A DNA stretch of 64,000 nucleotides from an uncultured Flavobacteriaceae bacterium (lineage in GTDB: Bacteria > Bacteroidota > Bacteroidia > Flavobacteriales > Flavobacteriaceae), in NCBI GenBank assembly GCA_937929935.1, contig CALFUL010000011.1:62001-126000 (forward strand). The letters are read 5' to 3'. The notes beneath the pieces were generated by a model. The model was given only the letters and a program-made list of their open reading frames with translations, was not told where the DNA came from and ran no database searches. The position numbers and the translations under genes were made by a program. Below, in pieces: positions 51,957-60,606 of the stretch. Within the stretch, counting starts at the first letter, position 1; each line of letters opens with the position of its first letter.

Positions 51957-53399
51957 CTAAAATTGAAAATAAATAAACTGTCCTGAACTTAAATTTAAAC
52001 TGACTAAATACACCACAATAAGAATACAAAAAGCTTCGCCTACACGTATAAATCGCTTGTCATATTTTTTTAACTTACTAAAACGTAGTCGCTCATCGTC
52101 TTTGAAAATCCAATCGATCAATAGTAGTGCTCCAACACTGTATAAACCGCTTTTATAGATAGGCGGAAAATCAAAAGATGTAAACATCAGCGTCAAATAA
52201 TCAATGGCCTGGGTCACATTTTTACTTCTGAAAAAGACCCAAGCTAAAACTACCGCCAAAAAAGTGCTCAGCATTTGTAAAAGTTCTATGAAAGAGGGCA
52301 GCATTTTGTGCTGGGCTACACTAGTCTTTGTGTGTTTTCTATTGCGACCTAAAAGATATATCGGAACAAATAAAGCTGCATGAATAGCCCCCCAAACAAT
52401 AAAGGTAAAATTCGCCCCGTGCCAAAAGCCACTCACTAAAAAAATAATAAAAATGTTACGTAATGACAACCACTTTGAGCCTCTAGAGCCTCCTAAGGGA
52501 ATGTATACGTAATCTCTAAACCAAGTCGATAATGATATATGCCAACGCCTCCAAAACTCGCCTATGTTTCTTGAAAAATACGGAAACTTAAAATTGGACT
52601 TTAGCTCAATTCCTAAAAGTTTTGAAACGCCAATAGCCATATCAGAATAACCGCTAAAGTCACAATAAATTTGAATTGCAAAGTATAAAGCCCCCAGCCA
52701 TAAAACGCCTCCGCCAAAATCAGTATAGTTATTGAAAATATCATCTACTTTTAAGGCAAGCGTATCTGCAATCACTACTTTTTTGACCAAGCCCCAAGCT
52801 ATTAGTCGCAACCCTTGTATCGCTTTTTCTTTATTGAAATTGCGTTTTTGAAGAATCTGAGGTAATAAATTAGTGGCTCTTTCAATAGGCCCTGCTACCA
52901 ATTGCGGAAAGAAGGCTACAAAAGTGGCAAAAGAAATAAAATCTGAGGTGGGTTTTAAATTGTTTCTATAAATATCAATGGTATATGACATGGTTTGAAA
53001 CGTGTAAAACGATATACCTACAGGCAAAATTATTTGCAAAGACCAAGTACTTTGAGTTTCATACCCTAAGGCATGGGTCAAGTCAACCCATGAATCAACA
53101 AAGAAATTAAAATATTTAAAGAACCCTAAAATGCTTAAATTGAATAAAATACTTCCCCATAATAACAGCTTTCTTTCTCTTTCTTTTTTTGATTTATAGA
53201 GCGCTAATCCTATATAATAATCAACTAGGGTAGAAAGTAAGATGAGTGTAAGAAAACGATAATCCCACCATCCGTAGAAAACATATGAAGCGATTAATAA
53301 AAATGCATTCTGCCATTTCAATTTTGAATGAAAAACAAACCAATAGCCCACAAAAAATAGGACAAGAAAAACAAGAAATTCAATAGAATTGAAAAGCAC
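51957..53399 (-). CDS. MBOAT-family O-acyltransferase (AlgI-like)
   Basis: This 480-residue polytopic membrane acyltransferase moves acyl groups across the inner membrane to an exported polysaccharide. The N-terminus LLFNSIEFLVFLVLFFVGYW starts like AlgI (initiator GTG at 53397-53399). GEFWRRWHISLSTWFRDYVY and IPLGGSRG are the signature, and the invariant His is in SGFWHGANFTFIVWG. The next gene is its periplasmic partner. The 112 bases before it hold a terminator that ends the transcript upstream. Confidence 0.92.
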   Translation of the reverse strand: MLFNSIEFLVFLVLFFVGYWFVFHSKLKWQNAFLLIASYVFYGWWDYRFLTLILLSTLVDYYIGLALYKSKKERERKLLLWGSILFNLSILGFFKYFNFFVDSWVDLTHALGYETQSTWSLQIILPVGISFYTFQTMSYTIDIYRNNLKPTSDFISFATFVAFFPQLVAGPIERATNLLPQILQKRNFNKEKAIQGLRLIAWGLVKKVVIADTLALKVDDIFNNYTDFGGGVLWLGALYFAIQIYCDFSGYSDMAIGVSKLLGIELKSNFKFPYFSRNIGEFWRRWHISLSTWFRDYVYIPLGGSRGSKWLSLRNIFIIFLVSGFWHGANFTFIVWGAIHAALFVPIYLLGRNRKHTKTSVAQHKMLPSFIELLQMLSTFLAVVLAWVFFRSKNVTQAIDYLTLMFTSFDFPPIYKSGLYSVGALLLIDWIFKDDERLRFSKLKKYDKRFIRVGEAFCILIVVYLVSLNLSSGQFIYFQF

Positions 53400-53462
53400 C
53401 TGGGTTCAAAGCTTTAATTATGTTGCTAAAGCTAGTTTAAAAATAACAGTATAGCCAACAAA

Positions 53463-53490
53463 AAAGGCTAGTGATTTATCACTAGCCTTT
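53463..53490. terminator. Terminator between gdhA and the MBOAT gene
   Basis: AAAGGCTAGTGA (53463-53474) and TCACTAGCCTTT (53479-53490) form a 12-bp stem with loop TTTA and short T-runs either side. It ends gdhA on the minus strand. Confidence 0.8.
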
Positions 53491-53511
53491 AATTACTTTC
53501 AAGATAAATGC

Positions 53512-54867
53512 TTAAATCACACCTTGTGCTAGCATAGCATCAGCAACTTTTACAAAGCCTGCGATATTCGCTCCTTTGACGTAGTTACAATACCCATCTT
53601 TTTCTTTACCGTATTGAATACATGAATCATGAATATCTTCCATGATGGCTTTCAATTTCTCATCAACCTCTTCACGGGTCCAACTGATACGCAATGAATT
53701 TTGAGACATTTCTAAACCAGAGGTTGCAACGCCACCTGCATTTGATGCTTTACCTGGAGCAAACAAAATTCTAGCCTTTTCATACTCGTGAATTGCATCA
53801 GGTGTTGAAGGCATATTAGCACCTTCAGCTACACAAATACATTTATTTTTCAATAATTTTTTAGCATCTGCACCATTTAACTCATTCTGAGTTGCGCATG
53901 GTAATGCGATATCACATTTTACTTCCCAAGGTGTTTTTCCTTTTACAAACTTGGCAGATTTATATTTCTTAGCATATTCAGAGATACGTCCTCTTTTATT
54001 ATTTTTCAAATCCATCACATAGGCTAATTTCTTAGCGTCGATACCTTCACTATCAAAAACATAACCTTGCGAATCAGAAAGGGTTAATACAGTAGCGCCT
54101 AATTGCAGTGCTTTTTCAGCTGCAAATTGTGCAACATTTCCTGAACCTGAAATAACTACTTTTTTTCCTTCGAAACTAGTGCCAATAGTTTTCAGCATAC
54201 TTTGTGCAAAATACACCGTACCGTAACCTGTTGCTTCAGGGCGAATTAAAGAACCGCCCCATGAGCGGCCTTTACCTGTTAATACTCCTGTAAACTCGTT
54301 TCTAATTTTCTTATACATACCGAAAAGAAAACCAATTTCTCTTCCTCCTACACCAATATCACCAGCAGGTACATCAGTATTTGGGCCTATATGACGACTT
54401 AATTCAGACATGAAAGCATGGCAAAAACGCATTACTTCATCATCTGTTTTGCCTTTAGGGTCAAAATCAGACCCTCCTTTACCACCACCCATAGGTAGTG
54501 TAGTTAAACTATTTTTGAATACTTGCTCAAAAGCTAAAAATTTCAAAATACTAGCATTTACTGAAGGGTGAAAGCGCAAGCCTCCTTTGTAAGGGCCAAT
54601 GGCAGAATTCATTTGAATTCTATAGCCGCGATTAACATGAATCTCTCCTTTATCATCGATCCAAGAAACGCGAAATGAAATCAGCCTTTCTGGTTCAACC
54701 ATGCGCAGTAAAATATTCTTACCACTATAAATCTTTTTTCTAGCGATATACGGAATAACTGTTTCAGCTACCTCTTGTACTGCTTGAATGAATTCAGGTT
54801 CATGTCCATTTCTGGTTCTGACCTCATCCATAAATCCATCTATCTTTTTTTGCATTTTTGCGTCCAT
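53512..54867 (-). CDS. gdhA: NADP-dependent glutamate dehydrogenase
   Basis: This 451-residue hexameric enzyme makes glutamate from 2-oxoglutarate and ammonium. GGLRFHPSVNASILKFLAFE, then PMGGGKGGSDFDPKGK with the catalytic Lys, and DVPAGDIGVGGREIGFLFG are the active-site segments. The Rossmann part has VISGSGNVAQFAAEKALQLG, and Ser at the end of the second strand rather than Asp favours NADP. Length fits the class I bacterial type. A TAATTTTG box lies upstream. Confidence 0.96.
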   Translation of the reverse strand: MDAKMQKKIDGFMDEVRTRNGHEPEFIQAVQEVAETVIPYIARKKIYSGKNILLRMVEPERLISFRVSWIDDKGEIHVNRGYRIQMNSAIGPYKGGLRFHPSVNASILKFLAFEQVFKNSLTTLPMGGGKGGSDFDPKGKTDDEVMRFCHAFMSELSRHIGPNTDVPAGDIGVGGREIGFLFGMYKKIRNEFTGVLTGKGRSWGGSLIRPEATGYGTVYFAQSMLKTIGTSFEGKKVVISGSGNVAQFAAEKALQLGATVLTLSDSQGYVFDSEGIDAKKLAYVMDLKNNKRGRISEYAKKYKSAKFVKGKTPWEVKCDIALPCATQNELNGADAKKLLKNKCICVAEGANMPSTPDAIHEYEKARILFAPGKASNAGGVATSGLEMSQNSLRISWTREEVDEKLKAIMEDIHDSCIQYGKEKDGYCNYVKGANIAGFVKVADAMLAQGVI

Positions 54868-54938
54868 AAATTCTGGAATATTTTATTAGTATCTCTAGTT
54901 TTAATTAAGATAAAATTATTGAATATTAGATTTAACGG

Positions 54939-54946
54939 CAAAATTA
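54939..54946 (-). promoter_or_regulatory. -7 box TAATTTTG for gdhA
   Basis: An exact TAnnTTTG match on the minus strand, 71 bases before the gdhA ATG. No clear -33 element. Confidence 0.4.
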
Positions 54947-54996
54947 TAGTATTCCTATAATTTAACCCACATTTTTTTAAATAATTGATAAAGTTC

Positions 54997-56151
54997 TTAT
55001 TGAATAGCCTGTTCAAGATCAGCAATCAGATCATCAGCATCTTCAATTCCTATGCTTAATCTGATTAAAGAATCAACCACGCCACTTTTTAGTCGTTCTT
55101 CTTTCGGAATGCTCCCGTGTGTCATACTAGCTGGGTGGCCAGCTAAAGATTCAACGCCACCTAAAGATTCAGCCAGCGTGAATAATTCAAGTCTTTCTAC
55201 AATTTTTATGGCTTCTTCATAACTGCTTCCCTTCGGAATAAAAGAAATCATCCCTCCAAAATCATTCATTTGATTTTTTGCAATTTCATGGTTTGGGTGA
55301 TCTTCAAAACCAGGCCAATACACTTTTTCTATTTTAGGATGTTTCGCAAGATATTCTGCTATAATTTTTCCGTTTTCACAATGCCGTTGCATTCTTACAT
55401 GAAGGGTTTTTATACCGCGTAGGGTTAAAAAACTATCCATTGGGCCACAAACCGCGCCACTAGCATTTTGAATAAAATAAAGCTGGTCAGCCAATTTTTT
55501 ATCATTAACAATCAAAGCCCCTACTAAAACATCACTATGCCCCCCTAAATATTTGGTGGCCGAGTGCATGACAATATCTGCCCCTAAATCTAAAGGCACT
55601 TGCAAATATGGTGTTGCAAACGTATTATCAACTGCCACTAAAATCGAATGCTGCTTTGCAATAGCTGCTATGGCCTTAATATCTAAAATATTCATCATTG
55701 GGTTGGTTGGTGTTTCAACCCAAATGAGTTTTGTGTTTTCAGTGATGTGGTCCTTTATGTCATCCGCATTTTGCATGTTGACAAACTGAAATTTGATATT
55801 GTATTTTTCAAAAATCTGTTTGAACAAACGATAGCTTCCGCCATATAAATCATTGGTCGATAACACCTCATCACCCGGATTCAATAATTTTATAATGGCA
55901 TCAATAGCGGCCATACCACTGGCAAATGCCAGGCCATATTTGCCATTTTCAATACTAGCCAAAGATTTTTCTAAGGCCTCTCTTGTTGGGTTTGCACTTC
56001 TAGAATACGCAAAGCCCTTATGACCCCCAGGCGTAGTTTGGGCATAGGTAGAGGTTTGATAAATAGGAGGCATCACGGCCCCGTACCCAGCGTCAGGTTT
56101 TTGACCCCCGTGAATTGTTTTACTATTGAATTTTAGCTTTTTTTCGCTCAA
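54997..56151 (-). CDS. Cystathionine gamma-synthase/gamma-lyase family PLP enzyme
   Basis: This 384-residue Cys/Met metabolism PLP enzyme has VNPTRE-like substrate loop SRSANPTREALE, the PLP Lys in MHSATKYLGGHSDV (about residue 200), and the SLGGVESLAGHPASMTHGSI end segment. It fits cystathionine gamma-synthase or gamma-lyase; the two cannot be separated by eye. The start is TTG at 56149-56151: stop codons lie just upstream in frame and no ATG fits. A strong promoter sits 19 bases before it, so the leader is short and no SAM riboswitch fits. Confidence 0.9.
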   Translation of the reverse strand: MSEKKLKFNSKTIHGGQKPDAGYGAVMPPIYQTSTYAQTTPGGHKGFAYSRSANPTREALEKSLASIENGKYGLAFASGMAAIDAIIKLLNPGDEVLSTNDLYGGSYRLFKQIFEKYNIKFQFVNMQNADDIKDHITENTKLIWVETPTNPMMNILDIKAIAAIAKQHSILVAVDNTFATPYLQVPLDLGADIVMHSATKYLGGHSDVLVGALIVNDKKLADQLYFIQNASGAVCGPMDSFLTLRGIKTLHVRMQRHCENGKIIAEYLAKHPKIEKVYWPGFEDHPNHEIAKNQMNDFGGMISFIPKGSSYEEAIKIVERLELFTLAESLGGVESLAGHPASMTHGSIPKEERLKSGVVDSLIRLSIGIEDADDLIADLEQAIQ

Positions 56152-56169
56152 AACGTGTCTTTATCAATA

Positions 56170-56200
56170 CAAATGTATAGTTATCTTTGATGGCAAGCAA
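56170..56200 (-). promoter_or_regulatory. Promoter TTG-N20-TACATTTG for the cystathionine gamma-synthase-like gene
   Basis: Both Bacteroidota elements are present on the minus strand: -33 TTG at 56198-56200 and -7 TACATTTG at 56170-56177 with a 20-base spacer, 19 bases before the TTG start. It overlaps the divergent TATCTTTG box at 56182-56189. Confidence 0.65.
56182..56189 (+). promoter_or_regulatory. -7 box TATCTTTG for the DUF3298-like lipoprotein
   Basis: An exact TAnnTTTG match 38 bases before the ATG at 56228. It overlaps the minus-strand promoter, so the divergent genes probably cannot be fired at the same instant. Confidence 0.5.
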
Positions 56201-56227
56201 TTTCCCAACTTTGAACTAAATACCTAA

Positions 56228-56965
56228 ATGAAAACATTTTTTTACACCAGCTTGATTTTTCTTTTTTTCTACGGATGCCAAAAAGAAGACAAGCTTAGTT
56301 TTGAAATACAGATTATTGAAAATGAAAATTGCGAAGATTGTCCAAAAGTTTTTATTGAAATGCCCAAGGCTTTAGAACAAAATCAACTTTCTACAGCCAT
56401 CAATACCGCTCTAAAAGAAGAGGTTATTTCATTACTTTCTTTTGATTCAGATGAAGATATTAATTCAGTTCAAAAAGCCATAAAGTCATTCAATCAAGAA
56501 TATACTGAATTACAAAAATTGTATACTGATGAAACTGCTGATTGGGAGGCTGATATAAAAGGTGTCATTTCTTTCGAAGACGAACAATACATTACTATTG
56601 TAATCAATTCACATCTTTTTACAGGTGGAGCTCACGGCTATACTTCAACACGGTTTTTAAATTTTGACAAACTTGGCGGCACAGAAATGGACAATAATGA
56701 ACTTTTTGAAAGCCCTTCAGCGTTTTCAAAATACGCAGAAAATCTCTTTAGAAAAGCAGAAAAAATTCCTGAAGATAAGCCTATCAACCACACGGGCTTT
56801 ATGTTTGAGCGTGATTCATTTCATCTGCCTGAAAACATCGGATTTACTGAAAAAGGGCTGAAACTGTTATACAACCCTTATGAAGTAGCATCGTTTTCTG
56901 ACGGCATCATTGAAATAGATATTCCGCATTCAGAAATCAAAAAATATTTGGTTCAAAAACCTTAA
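56228..56965 (+). CDS. DUF3298/DUF4163-like lipoprotein
   Basis: This 245-residue lipoprotein has signal FFYTSLIFLFFYGC (Cys about 17). The mature part has a DUF4163-like region (about residues 35-110) and a DUF3298-like C-terminal domain: ITIVINSHLFTGGAHGYTST, FNFDKLGGTEMDNNELF, FHLPENIGFTEKGLKLLYNP and VASFSDGIIEIDIPHSEIKK. Related to RsiV-type lysozyme-binding extracytoplasmic domains, but without a membrane anti-sigma part. Function unknown. It ends 9 bases from the convergent DinB gene. Confidence 0.82.
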   Translation: MKTFFYTSLIFLFFYGCQKEDKLSFEIQIIENENCEDCPKVFIEMPKALEQNQLSTAINTALKEEVISLLSFDSDEDINSVQKAIKSFNQEYTELQKLYTDETADWEADIKGVISFEDEQYITIVINSHLFTGGAHGYTSTRFLNFDKLGGTEMDNNELFESPSAFSKYAENLFRKAEKIPEDKPINHTGFMFERDSFHLPENIGFTEKGLKLLYNPYEVASFSDGIIEIDIPHSEIKKYLVQKP

Positions 56966-56974
56966 GTTTTGAAT

Positions 56975-57436
56975 TTATCTCTTCAAAGCCCTTAGTAATG
57001 CGAGAACGCTACCCAAGTGAAGGCCTTCATGATATAAGTTAAAGCTAATTGCCTCATCAATAGAGTGTAAGGTTACATTCGCGCTGGTTGTATATTCTTT
57101 AAATTCAGAGAATGTTCCGGTTTCATAATCTTTGATGGCGTCTTCAACCGTTGAGAAAATCAATTTCTTAACCGCTTCAATTTCTTTGTCAGATGCTGTG
57201 CCATCAGGGGCGGTTCCTTTCTTGAATTTAGTAATCAATTCTTTACTCATCTTTGTTTGAACACCAGATAAACCATACATCAAACCTTGCTGAGTTGCCA
57301 CAATATGAGCAATATTCCAATATATATTATTGTTAAATCCTTCAGGAATTTTTAATAACATCTCTTTAGGTGTGTTCTTCAGAATTAAATAAAGGGCTTT
57401 ACGTGTTTGTAAAGTTTGTTCTAAAACTATTTTCAT
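56975..57436 (-). CDS. DinB-family protein
   Basis: This 153-residue DinB-superfamily protein has the first metal-His in NIYWNIAHIVATQQGLMYG (about residue 45), and the other two His in FNLYHEGLHLGSVLALLRAL near the C-terminus, spaced as YHxxxHLG. By family it binds a metal and may be a thiol-dependent transferase. The ATG at 57434-57436 is used; an ATG three codons earlier (57445) is possible. A second DinB protein is at the left edge of the window. Confidence 0.85.
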   Translation of the reverse strand: MKIVLEQTLQTRKALYLILKNTPKEMLLKIPEGFNNNIYWNIAHIVATQQGLMYGLSGVQTKMSKELITKFKKGTAPDGTASDKEIEAVKKLIFSTVEDAIKDYETGTFSEFKEYTTSANVTLHSIDEAISFNLYHEGLHLGSVLALLRALKR

Positions 57437-57539
57437 AAATAACATCTTTTAGGAAGATTAAAATTACTGCTTTTAAAGAGAAAATGGGTTTCTTTGCTAT
57501 CAGTTTCTTTAGTGTATTCAAATACTAAAAAAAACAATT

Positions 57540-57890
57540 ATGAAGATATACCACCTTAGCACCTGCGATACATGCCAACGCATTATTAAAGAATTAGAAT
57601 TGCCTAAAGGTTTTGAATTTCAAGACATCAAAACAGAAGCAATTACCCCATCACAAGTTGAAGAAATGAAAGCTCTTTCAGGAAGCTATGAGGCATTATT
57701 CAGCAAACGTGCACGCTTATATCGTCAAAGAGGTTTGCATGAAAAACAACTATCAGAAACTGACTTTAAGAATTTAATTCTTGAACAGTATACCTTTCTT
57801 AAAAGACCGGTTGTTCTATTTAACAATCAAATCTTTGTGGGCAATAGCAAAAAGGTGGTTGAAGCTGCCAAACAAGCCATTCATTCTTGA
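57540..57890 (+). CDS. ArsC/Spx-family thioredoxin-fold protein
   Basis: This 116-residue protein of the arsenate reductase (ArsC/Spx/YffB) family carries the CxxC motif in HLSTCDTCQRIIKELELP (about residues 5-22) and the C-terminal KRPVVLFNNQIFVGN loop with the conserved cis-Pro. Whether it reduces arsenate or acts like YffB is unclear, and no ars operon is near. It overlaps the DMT permease gene by four bases (TTGA). Confidence 0.85.
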   Translation: MKIYHLSTCDTCQRIIKELELPKGFEFQDIKTEAITPSQVEEMKALSGSYEALFSKRARLYRQRGLHEKQLSETDFKNLILEQYTFLKRPVVLFNNQIFVGNSKKVVEAAKQAIHS

Positions 57891-58780
57891 AAACAAGAAC
57901 CTTAGCCATATTAGCGGCCTTAGGGGCAACTACGATTTATGCCTTAAATCATACCATAGCAAAAGGGGTCATGCCTAATCACATTCAACCTTACGCCCTT
58001 GTTATGCTCAGGGTCATTGGGGCATGTGCCTTGTTTTGGATTGCATCTTTTTTTGGTCCGAAAGAAAAAATTGAAAAAAAAGACTTTTGGCGGTTATTGA
58101 TTTGTGCTTTATTGGGTATGGGGTTCAACATGCTTTCTTTCTTTAAAGGCCTTTCTCTAACCACCCCTATCAACAGTTCAGTTATTGTAACCTTAACTCC
58201 CATTTTTGTGCTTATTTTTTCAGTAATCATCATTAAAGAAAAGGTTACTTCAAGAAAAATTATTGGCATTCTATTAGGGTTCATTGGTGCGATATGCCTT
58301 TTGCTTTTCGGACAAGAAATACGAAATGATGCACCAAATATTTTGCTTGGTAATTTCTATGTTTTGATGAATTCATTTTTATACGGCACCTATTTGGTAC
58401 TTGCTAAAATTCTCATTCAAAAGTATCATCCGTTTACATTTATGAAATGGTTGTTTTTATTGGGAATCTTTATATGTCTTCCTTTCGGTTATCAAGAAAT
58501 GACACAAGTTGATTGGCTTCATTTGCCTTTTGATGCCCTCTGGCGTATTGGTTTTGTTATTTTAGGAACTACTTTTTGCACCTACCTATTTAATATTTTC
58601 GCACTTACCCAACTAAAAGCATCAACCCTTAGCACATTTGTATATGTGCAACCGCTCATTGCTATTGTTTTTGCTGTAGTTACAGGAAAAGATCATTTAA
58701 CAACCGTTAAACTCATAGCAGCTTCTTTGGTTCTATTAGGAGTTTATTTGGCGAGTAGAAAGCACAAAGTACACCCCTAA
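57887..58780 (+). CDS. EamA/DMT-family transporter
   Basis: This 297-residue inner-membrane protein has ten predicted helices in two EamA repeats (about residues 5-140 and 150-290), as in RhaT/YdcZ-like metabolite exporters. PSTNxP-like loops and VTLTPIFVLIFSVIIIKEKV and VYVQPLIAIVFAVVTGKD are typical end-of-repeat segments. The TTG start at 57887 overlaps the preceding ArsC-like stop. Substrate unknown. It ends one base from the convergent PLP gene. Confidence 0.88.
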   Translation: MKTRTLAILAALGATTIYALNHTIAKGVMPNHIQPYALVMLRVIGACALFWIASFFGPKEKIEKKDFWRLLICALLGMGFNMLSFFKGLSLTTPINSSVIVTLTPIFVLIFSVIIIKEKVTSRKIIGILLGFIGAICLLLFGQEIRNDAPNILLGNFYVLMNSFLYGTYLVLAKILIQKYHPFTFMKWLFLLGIFICLPFGYQEMTQVDWLHLPFDALWRIGFVILGTTFCTYLFNIFALTQLKASTLSTFVYVQPLIAIVFAVVTGKDHLTTVKLIAASLVLLGVYLASRKHKVHP

Positions 58781-58781
58781 T

Positions 58782-60605
58782 TTAAAGTTGCGCCACAAAT
58801 TCTGAAAACACCTCTTTGTGCAACTCCAGGTCTAAATCAGGAGAAACTGAAACACGAGCTATATAGTCTTTGTCACCTTCTTTTGTGGTGCCTTGAGTAG
58901 ACGTTGCAGGTATGGTCCAATAGCATCCTTTTAATTGGCCATAACTTACACAATACTTGCTTTCTTTCGGAATTTTTGTAATCATCAAACTAATTAATTT
59001 GTGATTCAATTCTCTTTTATACGCCTCTTTTTCTTCAGCGGTATTTCCTTTAGTAGGAAGGTCTAAAGAAAATACTGAAGGGGTAAAACCTTGATTGGCT
59101 AATTCTTCTGAAACAAAATTAATCTTTGCAGTAGGCAAACTTGTTTGAATATGGTTAACAAATTCGCGAGTGTTTTGATAGGCATCTTTAATACGTGACA
59201 ACATTGAAGGCAATTGCTTGGCCAAAATTTCATATTGTAAAGATGTCGCTTCATTATCACAGAGCTCTAAATGCATTTCTATTTTTTGCATCAAACGTTC
59301 TGTTTTCTTATTTCCAACTACATAACCGGCGGTGCATTTTCCACCACTCGGAAATTTAGATCCACTGGCATATGATAAAGTTCGCACTGAAGAAAGTATT
59401 TCGCCATCGCCTAAAAAGTGCAGATTAGGGCAAAAGGTTTGGTCTAAAATAAAAACAGGGTCAATGGCTATTTCGCCTTCTGAAGTTTTGCGTTGCGTGC
59501 TTAAGGCTGCCTCTAAAGCAATCATATCTGGCACCTCAACTCTTGGGTTTGTTGGTATTTCAGCAATAATATATGGCACGGCGTCTTCATCAGCCATTTG
59601 CTTGAGCACCTTTGTTACACTTTGCACCATATCATTTTTACCATCAACAGGCAAATCAACTACGGCTACATTGTCAAGACATGCTGCAACACGTCGCGCT
59701 TGATCATTAGTACCCCCATAGCAATTTGGTGGCACAATGAATTTAATGGCTTTTCCTTTATGGTTTTCTTGTGCGTCATGTATCAACCCCATCATAATGG
59801 CATATTGAACTGAGAGTCCGCTTGAACCCACAACCGCTTTGGTTGGCGCTTCAGTAATCTTAGCAATGGCTTCAATCACAGCTTTTTTGTTTGCTGAACT
59901 ATCTTGATGGGTAACAGGCTTATTATTAACCATTTCTTGCAAGGCAAGTAAACAATTTGCCGGTGACATGGCAATTGTTTCTCTTCTACGTACATGCTGA
60001 ATTTCTGAAATATATTTTTCATTATGCGAACCATTTACAAGCAGAATACTTCCTAATTGCGCATGGGTATTTAAGAAAAAGTCAACTGAAGATTCCTTCT
60101 TGAAATGATTCAAGCTATCTTCTTGCGAAATGAAAACTGTACTCCCCTCAAAAGAAGGAATGTCATCCATAGAAATTACTTGATGTAACTCAAAATCATA
60201 CCCATATATATTTTTGATAAGCGCTTCATTTATAAAATGTGGTGGCTCGCCTGTAAAAACTATTTGCGTCTTTTTATGTAAAAAAAGATTTTTTCTAAGG
60301 ATGGCTAAAAGCGGTGTGGTCTTCGACGAAAAGCTGATGACTTGCGTTGCTTTTAATTTGTTCTTCTTAGCAACTGCCCATTCTAAAACACAAGACAACG
60401 GATGCCCTAAACGCACGTAGTCATATGCCGTTGGTAAGGATGCCAATGCAGCCATATCTGAATTAGAAGTGCTCGCCAATTTTTCAAAGGCTTCAACAAA
60501 CTCGGTTTTTGCCAATGCTTCGTTGTAAATATCCAAGCGATGCGTGGTTAGGTTTAACCAATCAGCAGGCATATTTTCGAGTACTTGTTTTAGGTTATTC
60601 AGCAT
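58782..60605 (-). CDS. Long Cys/Met-metabolism PLP-dependent enzyme (cystathionine gamma-synthase-like)
   Basis: This 607-residue PLP enzyme has an extra N-terminal region of about 200 residues before the aminotransferase-like core. The PLP Lys is in SYASGSKFPSGGKCTAGYVVG, and VDPVFILDQTFCPNLHF has the Asp that holds the pyridine nitrogen; NPRVEVPD is the substrate loop. The start is ATG at 60603-60605, one base after the ASCH gene stop. The open frame continues to 60938 but only through a shadow of that gene. The layout recalls fungal-type long cystathionine gamma-synthases (family inference), so substrate remains unsure. Confidence 0.7.
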   Translation of the reverse strand: MLNNLKQVLENMPADWLNLTTHRLDIYNEALAKTEFVEAFEKLASTSNSDMAALASLPTAYDYVRLGHPLSCVLEWAVAKKNKLKATQVISFSSKTTPLLAILRKNLFLHKKTQIVFTGEPPHFINEALIKNIYGYDFELHQVISMDDIPSFEGSTVFISQEDSLNHFKKESSVDFFLNTHAQLGSILLVNGSHNEKYISEIQHVRRRETIAMSPANCLLALQEMVNNKPVTHQDSSANKKAVIEAIAKITEAPTKAVVGSSGLSVQYAIMMGLIHDAQENHKGKAIKFIVPPNCYGGTNDQARRVAACLDNVAVVDLPVDGKNDMVQSVTKVLKQMADEDAVPYIIAEIPTNPRVEVPDMIALEAALSTQRKTSEGEIAIDPVFILDQTFCPNLHFLGDGEILSSVRTLSYASGSKFPSGGKCTAGYVVGNKKTERLMQKIEMHLELCDNEATSLQYEILAKQLPSMLSRIKDAYQNTREFVNHIQTSLPTAKINFVSEELANQGFTPSVFSLDLPTKGNTAEEKEAYKRELNHKLISLMITKIPKESKYCVSYGQLKGCYWTIPATSTQGTTKEGDKDYIARVSVSPDLDLELHKEVFSEFVAQL

Positions 60606-60606
60606 A

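Noticed and set aside
56152-56227. SAM riboswitch before the cystathionine gamma-synthase-like gene
   Set aside because: The space of 76 bases is filled by two promoters and leaves about 12 transcribed bases, too few for an aptamer.
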